A DNA stretch of 64,000 bases from positions 1,860,001 to 1,924,000 of the forward strand of contig NZ_QCXS01000002.1 of NCBI RefSeq assembly GCF_003260015.1, read 5' to 3'. Source of the DNA: Nakamurella deserti (GTDB lineage Bacteria; Actinomycetota; Actinomycetes; Mycobacteriales; Nakamurellaceae). Below the pieces are notes generated by a model, which saw only the letters and a program-made list of their open reading frames with translations, was not told the DNA's origin and searched no databases. Positions within the stretch are counted from its first letter, which is position 1. The number at the start of each line of letters is the position of its first letter. Shown one piece after another: positions 38,242 through 50,401 of the stretch. A program made the position numbers and the translations under genes.

Positions 38242-40263
38242 TCAGAGCAGCGACAGCGGGTCCATCCTGGCGCGCGCCGGGTCCGGGTCCTTGCGGGCAC
38301 TGCGGGCGGCCCGGGCGGCGTGCAGGGCGGCCGCGAGCTCGCGGCCGCGGCCCAGCTCGAGGCGCACCAGCGCCCGCTCGGCCTCCTTGTCGGTGTGCGC
38401 CGGGCCGCTGTGCTCGACCGGGACCGGGCCGAGCACCTCGGCGCCCGCCGGCAGGTGCAGATCCTCCAGGAAGGACGCCACCCCGTCGGCGCCGCCGTCC
38501 ACCGCGGCCATCGCCACCGCGGGCGGGAACCCGAACTCGCGGCGGGCGGCGAGCTCGGCGGCGGCGTGCCCCGCCGGGTCCCAGCGGATGAGCGCCTGTA
38601 CGGTCGCCAGCGAGCTGTCGGCCCCGACCACCACCCGGCCGCCGGACGCGGCGGGCCGGACGAGGGTCGCCGCGGCCATCCACCGGCGCAGCGTCTCCTC
38701 GGCGGCCCGCAGGTCCGGGCGGGCCAGCAGCGCCGACCCGTCCAGCAGCAGTGCGGCGCCGTACCCGTCAGGGGTCGACGGCTCCATCCCGGGGGTGGCC
38801 ACGACCAGGACGGGCTCGGCCGGGACCGACGACACCGCGGCGTCGCCGGCACTGGTGAGGATGCGCACGCCGGCGAAGGCCCGGCCGAGCTCCTCCGACG
38901 TCCGGCCGGCCCCGACCACGGTGGCGCGGAAGGCGGTCGCCGCACAGACCGAACAGGTCCACCCGGTGGCCAGGGCACCGCACCACCGGCAGGACGCGAC
39001 CTGCTGAGCGCGGCTCAGTTGCAGGGGGCCGGAGCAGACCCGGCAGTGTGCGGGCCGTCGGCAGGACACACAGGCGAGCGCGGGCTGGTAACCCCGGCGC
39101 GGGACCTGCACCAGGACCGGCAGTCCCGCGGACAGCGCGGCCCGGGCGGCCTGGAACGCCGCCGGGCTGAGCCGGGCGAACGCCGCCGCCGACTCGGCCC
39201 CGGTGGCGCGGTCGTCGCCCGCCGCCTCGATGCGCGGCGCCGCCGCCCGCACGGTGCCGCGATCGGCGGTGATCGGCTTGGCCCACCCCGACTCGATCAG
39301 CAGCTGGGCCTCCGCCGTCCGCGCGAAACCGCCGATGAGCAACGGGATCTGAGCCGCGGCCGAGCGCAGCATCAGCACCTCGCGGGAGTGCGGATACGGA
39401 GCGCGGGGTTCGGCCAGCGAGTCGTCACCGTCGTCGAACAGGGCGACCAGCCCGAGGTCGTGGACCGGCGCGAACGCCGCCGCCCGGGTGCCGATGGCGA
39501 TGCGGACGTGCCCCCGGCGGACCGCCAGGAACCGCTTGTACCGCTCGGCCGGACCGAGATCGGCCGACAGGGCGACATGGCGGTCGGGCCCGAGCACCGA
39601 CCGGAGCGCGGCGTCGAGCCGGCTGACGTCGGACGCGTCGGGGACGACCAGGACGGCGCCGCGGCCGGCGGCCAGCGCGGTGTGCGCCAGCTCGGCCAGG
39701 CGGGCGGCCCAGTCCTCCCCCGGCAGCGCCTGCCAGACGGCGCGCGCCGGCCGACGGTCGGTGATGGCCTGCCGGAAGGCCGGACCGGCCTGGTACCGGT
39801 CCCAGCCCGGGCCGGCCGCATCCGGCAACGGGCTGTCCACCGGCGCCGCCGGCTTGGCCTCGGTGGCGGCGTGCCGCGGCGGGACCGCCAGTCGCAGCAC
39901 GTCCTCGAGCGATCCGGCGTAGCGGTCGGCCACCGCCCGGCACAGTTCGGCGATCTCGGGAGCCAGCACGGGCTCGACGGAGACCACGCGGTCCAGAAAG
40001 CTGAGTTTCTTGCCGCTCTCGGACTCGGCGACCCGCTCCAGCAGGTAGCCGTCCACCAGCCGGCCGGCGAACCGCACCCGCACCCGCACGCCCGGTACGG
40101 CCTGTCCGTCGAACTGCTCGGGGACGAGGTAGTCGAAGGGCCGGTCCAGGTGCGCCAGGCCGGTGTCGACGGCGACCCGGGCGACCGGGACGGTGGCGGC
40201 CGGGACCGGCACGCCGGCGGGAGCCCGCCGCCGCCGCGCTGTCGTCCCCCCCGCCGTGGCCAC
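38242..40263 (-). CDS. priA: PriA-like primosomal protein N', ATPase motifs degenerate
   Basis: PriA restarts stalled replication forks. The 673-residue protein keeps the N-terminal DNA-binding domain (VARVAVDTGLAHLDRPFDYL, VRFAGRLVDGYLL) and the zinc-binding cysteine cluster (CVSCRRPAHCRVC, CRWCGALATGWTCSVC). No Walker A lysine motif is found where expected, and the DEXH position reads FDDGDDS. Loss of helicase motifs is known in actinobacterial PriA, which is thought to act without ATP hydrolysis. GTG 40263 is preferred to TTG 40269 because it lies six bases past a weak TAAGTC -10. Confidence 0.88.
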   Translation of the reverse strand: MATAGGTTARRRRAPAGVPVPAATVPVARVAVDTGLAHLDRPFDYLVPEQFDGQAVPGVRVRVRFAGRLVDGYLLERVAESESGKKLSFLDRVVSVEPVLAPEIAELCRAVADRYAGSLEDVLRLAVPPRHAATEAKPAAPVDSPLPDAAGPGWDRYQAGPAFRQAITDRRPARAVWQALPGEDWAARLAELAHTALAAGRGAVLVVPDASDVSRLDAALRSVLGPDRHVALSADLGPAERYKRFLAVRRGHVRIAIGTRAAAFAPVHDLGLVALFDDGDDSLAEPRAPYPHSREVLMLRSAAAQIPLLIGGFARTAEAQLLIESGWAKPITADRGTVRAAAPRIEAAGDDRATGAESAAAFARLSPAAFQAARAALSAGLPVLVQVPRRGYQPALACVSCRRPAHCRVCSGPLQLSRAQQVASCRWCGALATGWTCSVCAATAFRATVVGAGRTSEELGRAFAGVRILTSAGDAAVSSVPAEPVLVVATPGMEPSTPDGYGAALLLDGSALLARPDLRAAEETLRRWMAAATLVRPAASGGRVVVGADSSLATVQALIRWDPAGHAAAELAARREFGFPPAVAMAAVDGGADGVASFLEDLHLPAGAEVLGPVPVEHSGPAHTDKEAERALVRLELGRGRELAAALHAARAARSARKDPDPARARMDPLSLL

Positions 40264-40550
40264 GCTCAAGACTTACCAGGTCGCACCGACGAGCCCGCTC
40301 CGCTGTGCACAGCGGCCCGCACCCCGGCGCCCCGCCCCCGACCCGCCCGCCACCGGACCGGTCGCCGGCCGGCAGCGTGCCCGGCACGGCCGGTGCGCCG
40401 GGAACGGGCTGCCGACCGCAGCGGATCGGGGGTCGGACGCGCGGTCCGCCCGTCGGATCCGGACCTGCCGAGCCTGCAGCGTGGGCCATGTCGCACCCGT
40501 GCGGCAGACCCGGCCGGCGGCAGGGCGCGCCGGGGCGCGGCCCGGTGTCG
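40264..40550. other. priA-metK spacer
   Basis: About 290 very GC-rich bases. They should contain the priA promoter and the end of the metK transcript. No gene and no convincing terminator were recognised. Confidence 0.4.
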
Positions 40551-41747
40551 CTACAGGCCGAGCGCCGACTTGAGGTCCTGCGCCCGGTCGGTGTGCTCCC
40601 AGGGCAGATCGACGTCGGTGCGGCCGAAGTGGCCGTAGGCGGCGGTCGGTGCGTAGATCGGCCGCAGCAGGTCGAGGTCACGGATGATCGCGCCGGGCCG
40701 CAGGTCGAAGACCTGCAGGATGGCGTCGCCGATCTTGGTCGGGTCGACCTGCTCGGTGCCGAAGGTCTCGACGAACAGGCCGACCGGGTCGACCTTGCCG
40801 ATGGCGTAGGCGACCTGCACCTCGATGCGCTCGGCCAGGCCCGCGGCGACCGCGTTCTTGGCCACCCAGCGCATCGCGTAGGCCGCCGAGCGGTCCACCT
40901 TGGACGGGTCCTTGCCGGAGAACGCGCCGCCGCCGTGCCGGGCCATCCCGCCGTAGGTGTCGACGATGATCTTGCGGCCGGTCAGTCCGGCGTCGCCCAT
41001 CGGACCGCCGATGACGAAGCGCCCCGTCGGGTTGACGAACAGCCGGTAGCCCTCGGTGTCGATGCCCAGCGCCGCCAGCTCGGGCTCGACGACCTGCTCG
41101 CGGATGTCGGTGGCCAGCATGGTGTCCAGGTCGATGTCGGCGGCGTGCTGGGTGGACAGCACCACCGTGTCCACCCGCACGGCCTTGTCACCGACATACT
41201 CGATGGTGACCTGGGTCTTGCCGTCGGGACGCAGGTACGGCACCGCACCGGACTTGCGGACCGAGGTCAGCCGCCGGGACAGCCGGTGCGCCAGCGCGAT
41301 CGGCAGCGGCATCAACTCGGGGGTGTCGGTGCAGGCGTAGCCGAACATCAGGCCCTGGTCGCCGGCGCCCTGCCGGGAGACGGCGTCGTCCGCGCCGCCG
41401 CCGACCCGGGCCTCGTACCCCTCGTCGACGCCCTGGGCGATGTCGGGCGACTGGGATCCGATGGCCACGTTGACGCCACAGGACAACCCGTCGAAACCCT
41501 TGGCCGACGAGTCGTAGCCGATGGCCAGCACGGTGTCGCGGACGATGGTCGGGATGTCGACGTAGGCGTCGGTGGTGACCTCACCGGCGACGTGCACCTG
41601 ACCGGTGGTCACCATCGTCTCCACCGCCACCCGGCTGGTCGGGTCGAGGGCGAGCAGACCGTCGAGGATCGAATCGCTGATCGCGTCGCAGATCTTGTCC
41701 GGGTGCCCCTCGGTGACGGACTCCGAGGTGAACAGGCGGGAGGTCAT
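40551..41747 (-). CDS. metK: S-adenosylmethionine synthetase
   Basis: MetK makes SAM from methionine and ATP. The 398-residue protein starts with [20 protein letters not shown] and has the [12 protein letters not shown] and [19 protein letters not shown] motifs. ATG 41747 is preceded by AGGAG. It lies 136 bases after coaBC. No SAM riboswitch was recognised in that gap. Its product supplies CobA and the methyltransferase encoded nearby. Confidence 0.97.
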   Translation of the reverse strand: MTSRLFTSESVTEGHPDKICDAISDSILDGLLALDPTSRVAVETMVTTGQVHVAGEVTTDAYVDIPTIVRDTVLAIGYDSSAKGFDGLSCGVNVAIGSQSPDIAQGVDEGYEARVGGGADDAVSRQGAGDQGLMFGYACTDTPELMPLPIALAHRLSRRLTSVRKSGAVPYLRPDGKTQVTIEYVGDKAVRVDTVVLSTQHAADIDLDTMLATDIREQVVEPELAALGIDTEGYRLFVNPTGRFVIGGPMGDAGLTGRKIIVDTYGGMARHGGGAFSGKDPSKVDRSAAYAMRWVAKNAVAAGLAERIEVQVAYAIGKVDPVGLFVETFGTEQVDPTKIGDAILQVFDLRPGAIIRDLDLLRPIYAPTAAYGHFGRTDVDLPWEHTDRAQDLKSALGL

Positions 41748-41883
41748 GGCGTTACTCCTGGTGGATCGGACGCCCGGGAGGGCTCGAGTGGAAGCACGGA
41801 TGCGGCACGACGGAAATGATCGGAGCAGCGGACGACCGGACCGGAGGGTCCACGATACGGCCCGCGGCCTATCGGGCGGTGGA

Positions 41884-43167
41884 TCACCCGGCCCCGCTCC
41901 GGGCGGCGATCCGCTGCGCCACCACGTCCCACACCGCCGACGCGACCACCGTCTTGGGCCCGAACGGCACCTCGGTCACAGCGTCCCCGGACCCCTCGCC
42001 GGCGCCGGTGGTGCCGCGGCCGGCGCTGAGCACCGTCACCGCGTTGTCGGTGGTGTCGAAACCCCGGCCACCGTCGACCCGGTTGACCACCAGCAGGTCA
42101 CAACCCTTGCGCGCCAACTTCTCCCGGGCGTAGGTGAGGACATCGGCGCCGGCGTCACCGGTCTCGGCGGCGAAACCGACGATCAGCTGGTCCGGACGGC
42201 GGGCCGCCACCAGGTCGACGAGGACGTCGGGGTTGCGTACGAGCTCCAGCGTCGGCGCGCCGTCGTCGCCGGTCTTCTTGATCTTGGCCGCGGCCCGGGT
42301 GGCGGGGCGGAAGTCGGCCACCGCGGCGGCCATCACGACCACGTCGGCGGCGCCGGTGCGGTCGAGCATCGCCGTGTGCAGCTCGCGGGCGTCGGTGACC
42401 GGCACCACGTGGACGCCGGGCGGGGTGAGCAGTGCGGTGTTGGCAGCGACCAGCGTGACGTCGGCACCGCGGGACGCGGCCACCTGCGCGAGCGCGAAGC
42501 CCTGCCGGCCCGAGCTGCGGTTGGTCAGGTAGCGCACCGGGTCGAGGTCCTCGCGGGTGCCGCCGGCGGAGATCAGCACCCGGACGCCCTCGAGGTCGCG
42601 GGGCAGGGCGTCGCGGCGGTGCAGCAGCAGTTCGGCCACGGCGGCGATCTGTTCGGGCTCGGGCATCCGCCCGGGGCCGGAGTCCGGTCCGGTCAACCGG
42701 CCGACGGCGGGATCGAGGACCACGACGCCGCGGGCACGCAGGGTGGCCACGTTGGCGACCGTGGCCGGGTGGGCCCACATCTCGGTGTGCATGGCCGGCA
42801 CCATCAGCACCGGCGCGCGGGTCACCAGCAGCGTGGCGGTGAGCATGTCGTCGGCGAAGCCGTGGGCGGCGCGGGCCATCAGGTCGGCGGTGGCCGGGGC
42901 CACGACGATCAGGTCGGCGTCCTGACCCGTGTGCACATGGGCCACGGACGGGACGTCGGTGAAGACATCGGTGAGGACCGGTCGCCCGGACAACGCCTCG
43001 AACGTGGCGGCGCCGACGAACCGCAGGGCGGCCGCGGTCGGTGTCACGGTGACCTGTGCACCGAGGGCCGCCAACCGGCGGACCACCTCGGCCGACTTGT
43101 AGGCGGCGATCCCGCCACCGACCCCGAGGACGACCCGGGGTGCGGCGGCGGACGCGCCGGACGTCAC
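41884..43167 (-). CDS. coaBC: Bifunctional phosphopantothenoylcysteine decarboxylase/synthetase
   Basis: This 427-residue enzyme of coenzyme A synthesis has an N-terminal flavin decarboxylase ([18 protein letters not shown], then PAMHTEMW) and a C-terminal synthetase ([29 protein letters not shown] and KIKK). It joins cysteine to phosphopantothenate and decarboxylates the product. The start overlaps the rpoZ stop by four bases, indicating coupling. Confidence 0.96.
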   Translation of the reverse strand: MTSGASAAAPRVVLGVGGGIAAYKSAEVVRRLAALGAQVTVTPTAAALRFVGAATFEALSGRPVLTDVFTDVPSVAHVHTGQDADLIVVAPATADLMARAAHGFADDMLTATLLVTRAPVLMVPAMHTEMWAHPATVANVATLRARGVVVLDPAVGRLTGPDSGPGRMPEPEQIAAVAELLLHRRDALPRDLEGVRVLISAGGTREDLDPVRYLTNRSSGRQGFALAQVAASRGADVTLVAANTALLTPPGVHVVPVTDARELHTAMLDRTGAADVVVMAAAVADFRPATRAAAKIKKTGDDGAPTLELVRNPDVLVDLVAARRPDQLIVGFAAETGDAGADVLTYAREKLARKGCDLLVVNRVDGGRGFDTTDNAVTVLSAGRGTTGAGEGSGDAVTEVPFGPKTVVASAVWDVVAQRIAARSGAG

Positions 43168-43457
43168 TCGCCTTCGGTGTGCTCGAGCAGGCCGCCGTTG
43201 ATCTCGCGCAGCGCGATGGACAGCGGCTTCTCGCGGGGCATCGGCTCGACCAGCGGACCGACGTAGTCCATCAGGCCCTCGCCGAGCTGGGAGTAGTAGT
43301 CGTTGATCTGCCGGGCGCGCTTGGCCGCGTAGATCGACAGCGCGTACTTGGAGCTGGCGTGCGTCAGCAGCTCGTCGATCGGCGGGAAGGTGATGCCCGC
43401 CGCCGCGATCTGGGCGGCCGACGGCGCGGTGGCGGGCGTGCTGGACGGTGATGTCAC
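43164..43457 (-). CDS. rpoZ: RNA polymerase omega subunit
   Basis: The 97-residue omega subunit aids RNA polymerase assembly. The core [20 protein letters not shown] and [19 protein letters not shown] is unmistakable. The GTG start has GGAG five bases upstream. It lies in the order mihF-gmk-rpoZ-coaBC-metK typical of actinobacteria. Confidence 0.96.
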   Translation of the reverse strand: MTSPSSTPATAPSAAQIAAAGITFPPIDELLTHASSKYALSIYAAKRARQINDYYSQLGEGLMDYVGPLVEPMPREKPLSIALREINGGLLEHTEGE

Positions 43458-43581
43458 GTGAACTCCGGTTCGTCTGTGGTGCAGTGCTGCACGATGCCGA
43501 GGTCCCTCGGTACCGCTCGGTGCGACTCAGGTGCGAGCATGCGGCAGTGCTCGTCCGGACGAGGACGAGCGCGTACCAGGC

Positions 43582-44274
43582 TCAAGTCATCAAGCGTACC
43601 AAGGCCGCGGCCGCGGCATCGACGTCGGTGTTGACGACGGTGTGGTCGAACTCCGACTCGGCGGCCAGCTCGGCGCGGGCCGCGTCGAGCCGGGCGGCCC
43701 GGACCTCGGCGCTCTCGGTGCCCCGGCCGACCAGCCGGCGGGCCAGTTCGTCGAACGACGGTGGCGCCAGGAAGAGCAGCACCGCCTCCGGGCCGACCGA
43801 CCCGGCGGCGCGGACCTGGCGTGCCCCCTGGACCTCGATCTCCAGCAGCACGTCCTGACCGGCGGCGAGCCGGCGCTCCACGTCGGCCGCCGGGGTCCCG
43901 TAGTGGTTACCGGCGAAGTAGGCGTGCTCCAGCAGCGCGCCGTCGGCGATCATCCGTTCGAACTCGTCGTGGTCGACGAAGAAGTAGTGCCGGCCGTGTT
44001 CCTCGCCGGCCCGCGGCTTCCGGGTGGTCGCCGAGATGGAGTAGTGCAGGTCCGGCAGGTCCCGGCGGAGCCGCTGGACCAGGGTGCTCTTGCCCACGCC
44101 GGACGGGCCGGAGAGGACGAACAGCCGGCCCCGGCGGGGCCGGGCGGTGGGGCCCGGGTCCGGTGCCGGGCCGGCTGTCGGGGCGTTCGCGGACGCCCGG
44201 TCCGTCGGGACCGCACCCTCGGGGGTCGCGGTCACCGGGGATCCCGCGACGCTGCCGTCGCCGTGCTGCCCCAC
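43582..44274 (-). CDS. gmk: Guanylate kinase
   Basis: Gmk phosphorylates GMP to GDP. The P-loop GPSGVGKST is at 56-64, followed by the GMP-binding [20 protein letters not shown]. The 230-residue length includes about 48 Pro/Ala-rich residues before the fold; GTG 44235 would give a shorter N-terminus and has GGGAT upstream, so the true start is unsettled. It follows mihF by 22 bases. Confidence 0.93.
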   Translation of the reverse strand: MGQHGDGSVAGSPVTATPEGAVPTDRASANAPTAGPAPDPGPTARPRRGRLFVLSGPSGVGKSTLVQRLRRDLPDLHYSISATTRKPRAGEEHGRHYFFVDHDEFERMIADGALLEHAYFAGNHYGTPAADVERRLAAGQDVLLEIEVQGARQVRAAGSVGPEAVLLFLAPPSFDELARRLVGRGTESAEVRAARLDAARAELAAESEFDHTVVNTDVDAAAAALVRLMT

Positions 44275-44296
44275 GGGCGGGCGGTCAGCGGGGCGA

Positions 44297-44611
44297 TCAG
44301 TCGCCGAATTCGGTCAGCAGCGCCTGGCGCTGCCGTTCGCCGAGCCCGCGCACCCGTCGGCTCGGGGCGATCTCGAACTGCTCCATGAGCTGCTGGGCGC
44401 GGACCTTGCCGACCCCCGGCATGGATTCGAGCAGCGCCGAGACCCGGAGCTTGGCCAGCGCCTCGTTGGACTCGGCGTCGTCGAGGACCTGCTTCAGCGA
44501 GGTCCCACCACGCTTGAGGCGCTCCTTGAGCTCCGCCCGAGCCTTGCGGGCGACCGCGGCCTTCTCCAGGGCGGCAGCGCGCTGCTCATCGGTCAACTGG
44601 GGCAATGCCAC
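44297..44611 (-). CDS. mihF: Actinobacterial integration host factor
   Basis: The 104-residue mIHF is a helical H2TH-containing DNA-binding protein unrelated to proteobacterial IHF. Recognisable features are [20 protein letters not shown] and the H2TH part [20 protein letters not shown]. It bends and compacts DNA and is essential in mycobacteria. GTG 44611 has GAGG six bases upstream; a longer frame to 44800 is not convincing. With HU (5293-6045) this window encodes two major nucleoid proteins. Confidence 0.95.
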   Translation of the reverse strand: MALPQLTDEQRAAALEKAAVARKARAELKERLKRGGTSLKQVLDDAESNEALAKLRVSALLESMPGVGKVRAQQLMEQFEIAPSRRVRGLGERQRQALLTEFGD

Positions 44612-44862
44612 TTCGGCCTCACTTCTCGTCTGTCGAATGGTCGTGCACGCGCGTCCCTCGGCCGATCTCGGCCCCGACGGGGCGGGAGGACGGCCGCCGC
44701 AGCAGGCGGCCCGGGAGCGAACATCACGAACGTACCCAGGCCATACCCCGGCGGCAAACCAGTGCACCATCGTGTCGGGACGGACCCCCTGGTCGGGCAC
44801 GGTGTCCGTCGAACGGCCCAGTCGCGGCGCTCACCACGAGCGACGGACGGGGCCGGGGTCGC

Positions 44863-46374
<1,512 letters not shown>

Positions 46375-46378
<4 letters not shown>

Positions 46379-48870
46379 GCCGTCGCCGCCGTTCCGGACG
46401 CCGACAGCGCGGACCCGAGGCCGGGCCGCTCCCGCCAGACCGTCGACCACATCGCCTCCGCGATCGCGTCCCACTCGTGCCGGGCCAGCACCCCGCCCAC
46501 GTCGGCGACCGGCTCGTCCAGCGCCTGCCGGCAGGCGGCGGCGAGTTCGGCCGGCCCGTCGACCAGCCGTACACAGTCGGCGAAGTCGGCGACCACGTCC
46601 GGGACCCGGGTGGACACCACCGGCAGCCCGGCGGCCAGGTACTCCAGGGTCTTGGTGGGGCTGATGGACCGGGTGGCCTCGTTGAGGGCGAACGGCATCA
46701 GCGCGACGTCGAAGCCGGCCATCACGGCGGGCAGCTCCGGGTAGGCCACCATCCCGGGGTAGGTGAGGTTCGGCGACTGCGGCAGTGCGGCCGCGTCGAT
46801 CTTGGCGATCGGGCCCACGACCCGGATCTCCCAGTCGGGCAGCAGCGCCGCCGCACCCGCGATCAGGTCGAGGTCGAGCCGCTCGTCGATGACGCCGACG
46901 TACCCGGCGACCGGCCGGTCGTGCCGGGTGCGCAGGGCCCGTGACCGCGCGTAGTGGGCGGTCTCGACGCCGCTGGGGTGCAGGTGCACCCGCTGCCGGC
47001 GCTGGGTCAGCACCCCGCGGTGCAGCGACCGGCCGCCGGTGAAGACGATGTCGGCCTCGGCCAGCGCCCGCCGCTGCCGCAGCACCAGTCCCGACGGCGC
47101 CTCGGCGAACGACGCGAGGTCGTCCATCACGTCGTAGACCAGGTTGCGCGGTGCCAGCCGCTGGGCGAGGTCGAACGCCATCGGGCTGTACAACCAGACG
47201 TCGGGTGCGGTGGTGGACCGCCCGGCGAAGTAGGCCGCGAGCAGCTCAGGGTAGGCCTGCGCTTCCGGGGCGCTGAAGCCCAGGTGGCGCCCGGGATCGT
47301 CGGACGGCACCTCGAGCCAGACCCGGGTGACCGGGCCGGCCTCCTCGACGGCGATCCGCGGCTCGGTGACGTCGGCGCCGAGCGGTTCCTCGACGAACCA
47401 GGTGCGGGCCCCGCGGTCGGCGGCGATGCGGTCGGCGATGCGCGAGACGAGGTGCTGCGGGCGTTGCCAGACCCAGGTCCAGCGGAGGTGCGACAGGACG
47501 ATGAGATCGGTGGTCATGGGCTCACTCTCGATTCCGGGCGGCGGACCGGGAAGGTCCACCGGGATGGGGGCGACGGTGTGCACGGCCGGGTCCTGCCAGG
47601 ACCAGTCCACGGACGCGGCGAAGCCGGCCAGCTCCACGTCGTTGGGGGGTTGCCAGCGGTAGGCGGGCAGGTCCGCGGCGGCGGCGCCGGCCGCGACGGA
47701 TTCCCAGGCCTCGGTCAGCACGGTGCGCCGGCGCCGGCGGTCCTCGTCGACCGTCAGCACGCCCACCGGGTCCCGGCGGCCGCCGGCCCGGGCGAGCAGG
47801 GAGTCCCAGTCGCAGGAGTCGACGTGCGGGAACCAGCAGAAACCCCGCAGCGGCACACCGGCGCGCAGCGCCTGCTCGTACTGCTCGACCATGTACTTCA
47901 GCCAGGTCACCCGGTCCGACGGGAGCCCGCGGATGTTGGTCTCGGTGAGCATCATGGGCAGTCCGTACCGGTCGCCGTACCGACCGGCCACCGCCGCGAA
48001 TCCGAGCGGCGACGGCGACGGTGCGTGACCACCGGCGTCGTCGTAGAACCACTCCGAGTGCGGGTAGTAGTCCAGGCCGAGGACGTCGACCTGCAGCGGC
48101 GCCAGCGTGCCCACCATCGCCCGCATCGCCGGGTCGTCGAGCAGCACGTCCAGGAAGGGCCGGCCCGCCCGGAGGTCGTGTCCGGTAATCAGGTCCAGGA
48201 CGACGTGACGGCGGTCGTTGGCCAACGCCGCGTACTCCGCGTGCCGGCCGGCCCCCCGGTGGTGCTCGGCGGTGTCGATCCACACGTGGGCCGCGTGCGG
48301 CAGCCGCTGCCGCCAGTGCGCCGCCACCTGCGACACCGACGGAAGGACGTTGAGCAACAGTTCCCGGAAACCGGCCAGCCCACTGCGGTAGGGCGGCCAG
48401 AGTGCTTCGTGGCCGGCCAGGAACAGCGTCGCGAACGGCTCGTTGACGAGGGTGTACGCCGGCAGCCACGGATGGCGGTCGGCGACGCCGACGGCGAAAG
48501 CGCGGTAGGCGGAACCGAAGTCGGGGTCGGCGAAGCCCTGCCGGAGCCAGCGCGGATACGACGTGTGGTGCAGCAGATCGACCACCGGCACCATACCGCT
48601 GTCGCGCAGGGCGGCCAGTTCGAGATCGGTTCGTTCCCAGTCGTACTCGCCGGGTGACCGCTCGATGTCGTTCCAGCGCAACGCGTACCGCAGGTGCCGG
48701 ACACCGGCCCCGCGGACGGCCTCGAGATCGGCGGCCCAGTGGTCGAGATGACCGGTCAGCTCGGCGGAGTCGACGCCGTACCGCGGGACGAAGGTGGTCT
48801 CGAACCCGGCCAGCGGATGGAGCCCCACGCCGGGAAGTCCGTCCGCACGCGGGAATTCGGGAAAGCGCAC
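46375..48870 (-). CDS. Glycoside hydrolase (GH-A/GH1-like) fused to a glycosyltransferase
   Basis: This 831-residue frame joins two enzymes. Residues 1-~435 are a (beta/alpha)8 glycosidase: VNEPFATLF with the likely acid/base Glu144 and LTETNIRG with the likely nucleophile Glu310. Residues 452-831 are a GT-B glycosyltransferase of the GT4-like type: DLIVLSHLRWTWVWQRPQHL, DVMDDLASF, HPSGVE and SISPTKTLEYLAAGLPVVST. The linker is short (PVDLPGPPPGIESEP). ATG 47517, at the start of the second domain, has GAGAGTGAG before it, so the transferase may also be made alone. The start at 48870 has GAGGT upstream. Neighbouring glf suggests a galactofuranose-containing polymer. Confidence 0.85.
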
Positions 48871-49041
48871 GCGTACCTCGATCGCCGGGGATCCGGCACC
48901 GGCCGGACCCTGTCGATGTGTCCGCGGTCAGGTGGTCCCGACCGTGGGCAGTCGCCAGTGTTTTCGGCTCGACCCGGGTTCTACCCCGTCGACGGCGCTC
49001 TCACGCACCCGCCACCCGTCCGGTCGTCCCGGCGGCCGGGT

Positions 49042-50397
49042 TCAGGCGCGCATCCGGCCGACGATGCCGGTGTCGTAGGAACCGGACACGAACTCAGGAT
49101 GTTCCAGCAGCTCGGCGTGGAAGGCGAGATTGTTCTTCGGTCCGGCCACGGTGAACGCGGCGACCGCGGCGCGGGCGCGCTCGAGCACGGTCGCCCGGTC
49201 GGGGCCGTGCACGATCAGCTTGGCCAGCAGCGAGTCGTAGTGCGGGGTGACGGTGTTGCCGGTCACGTAGCCCGCGTCGACGCGGATCCCCTCACCGGTG
49301 GGCTCGACCCACGCCGAGATGACGCCGGGTCCGGGCAGGAACCGGCGCGGGTCCTCGGCGTTGATCCGGAGCTCCAGCGCATGACCGGACGGCACCGCGG
49401 AGGTCTCGTCGAACCCGACGTCCTCGCCGGCGGCGATCCGGAACTGGGCCCGGACGAGATCGACGCCCAGCACCGCCTCGGTGATCGGGTGCTCCACCTG
49501 CAGCCGCGTGTTCATCTCCAGGAAGTGGAAGCTCGCCTGCGGCCCGTGACCGGCCAGCAGGAACTCCACCGTTCCGGCGCCCCGGTAGTCGACCGCCCGG
49601 CCGGCGTCGCGGGCGGCCGCGAGCAGCGCGTGGCGGACCGGGTCGTCCGGACCCGCGAACGCCGGTGACGGCGTCTCCTCCGCGAGCTTCTGGTGGCGTC
49701 GCTGGACGGAGCAGTCCCGCTCCCCCAGTGCCAGCACCCGGCCGTCGGGCAACCCGAGGATCTGCACCTCGACGTGCCGGGACCGGGCGAACCAGCGCTC
49801 GACGAACACCGCGGGGTCGCCGAACAGGCGGGCGGCCACGCCCGACACCCGGTCGACCGCGCCGGGCAGTCCTTCCGGGCCGTCGACGACGGCCATGCCC
49901 ATCCCGCCGCCGCCGGCCGCGGCCTTCACGATCACCGGGTACCCGACCGCTTCGGCCACCGCCGCTGCGTCGGCCACCGAGCTCACCGCGGCAGCCGAAC
50001 CGGGCACCACCGGAACCCCGGCGGCCGACATCAGCGCCCGGGCGGCGATCTTGTCGCCCATGGCGGCGATCGCCGCGGGTGGCGGGCCGACCCACACCAG
50101 CCCGGCGTCCAGCACGGCGCGGGCGAAGCCGGCGTCCTCGGAGAGGAAGCCGTAGCCCGGGTGCACGGCCGCCGCCCCGGTGGACCGGGCGGCGGCCAGC
50201 ACGGCGTCGGCGTCGCGGTAGGACGCCGCCGGGGCCGCCGGGCCCAGCAGCACCGCCTCGTCGGCCTCGGCGACGAAGGGCAGGTCGGCGTCGGCCTCGC
50301 TGTACACCGCGATCGAGCGGATGCCCATCGCCGCGGCGGTGCGGATCACCCGGCGGGCGATCTCCCCCCGGTTGGCGACCAGCACCGATGCGAACAC
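49042..50397 (-). CDS. accC: Biotin carboxylase subunit
   Basis: The 451-residue ATP-grasp enzyme carboxylates biotin for acyl-CoA carboxylase. It shows SVLVANRGEIARRVIRTAA, the glycine-rich KAAAGGGGMGMAVV, and EMNTRLQVEHPITE. It ends after the carboxylase domain, without a biotinyl domain, so BCCP and carboxyltransferase partners are encoded elsewhere. GTG 50397 lies five bases past the manA stop, hinting at one transcript. No ribosome site is obvious. Its presence in a mannose gene cluster is unexplained. Confidence 0.92.
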   Translation of the reverse strand: MFASVLVANRGEIARRVIRTAAAMGIRSIAVYSEADADLPFVAEADEAVLLGPAAPAASYRDADAVLAAARSTGAAAVHPGYGFLSEDAGFARAVLDAGLVWVGPPPAAIAAMGDKIAARALMSAAGVPVVPGSAAAVSSVADAAAVAEAVGYPVIVKAAAGGGGMGMAVVDGPEGLPGAVDRVSGVAARLFGDPAVFVERWFARSRHVEVQILGLPDGRVLALGERDCSVQRRHQKLAEETPSPAFAGPDDPVRHALLAAARDAGRAVDYRGAGTVEFLLAGHGPQASFHFLEMNTRLQVEHPITEAVLGVDLVRAQFRIAAGEDVGFDETSAVPSGHALELRINAEDPRRFLPGPGVISAWVEPTGEGIRVDAGYVTGNTVTPHYDSLLAKLIVHGPDRATVLERARAAVAAFTVAGPKNNLAFHAELLEHPEFVSGSYDTGIVGRMRA

Positions 50398-50401
50398 CGG
50401 G

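Noticed and set aside
36495-40638. Plus-strand frames of ~700-770 codons opposite cobA, P450 and priA
   Set aside because: Antisense shadows; compositions typical of out-of-frame GC-rich DNA.
41748-41883. SAM riboswitch before metK
   Set aside because: The 136-base gap lacks the conserved SAM-I core and a terminator; nothing recognisable was seen.
44612-44800. Longer mIHF start at 44800
   Set aside because: The added residues resemble untranslated leader and the known family begins at the GTG at 44611.
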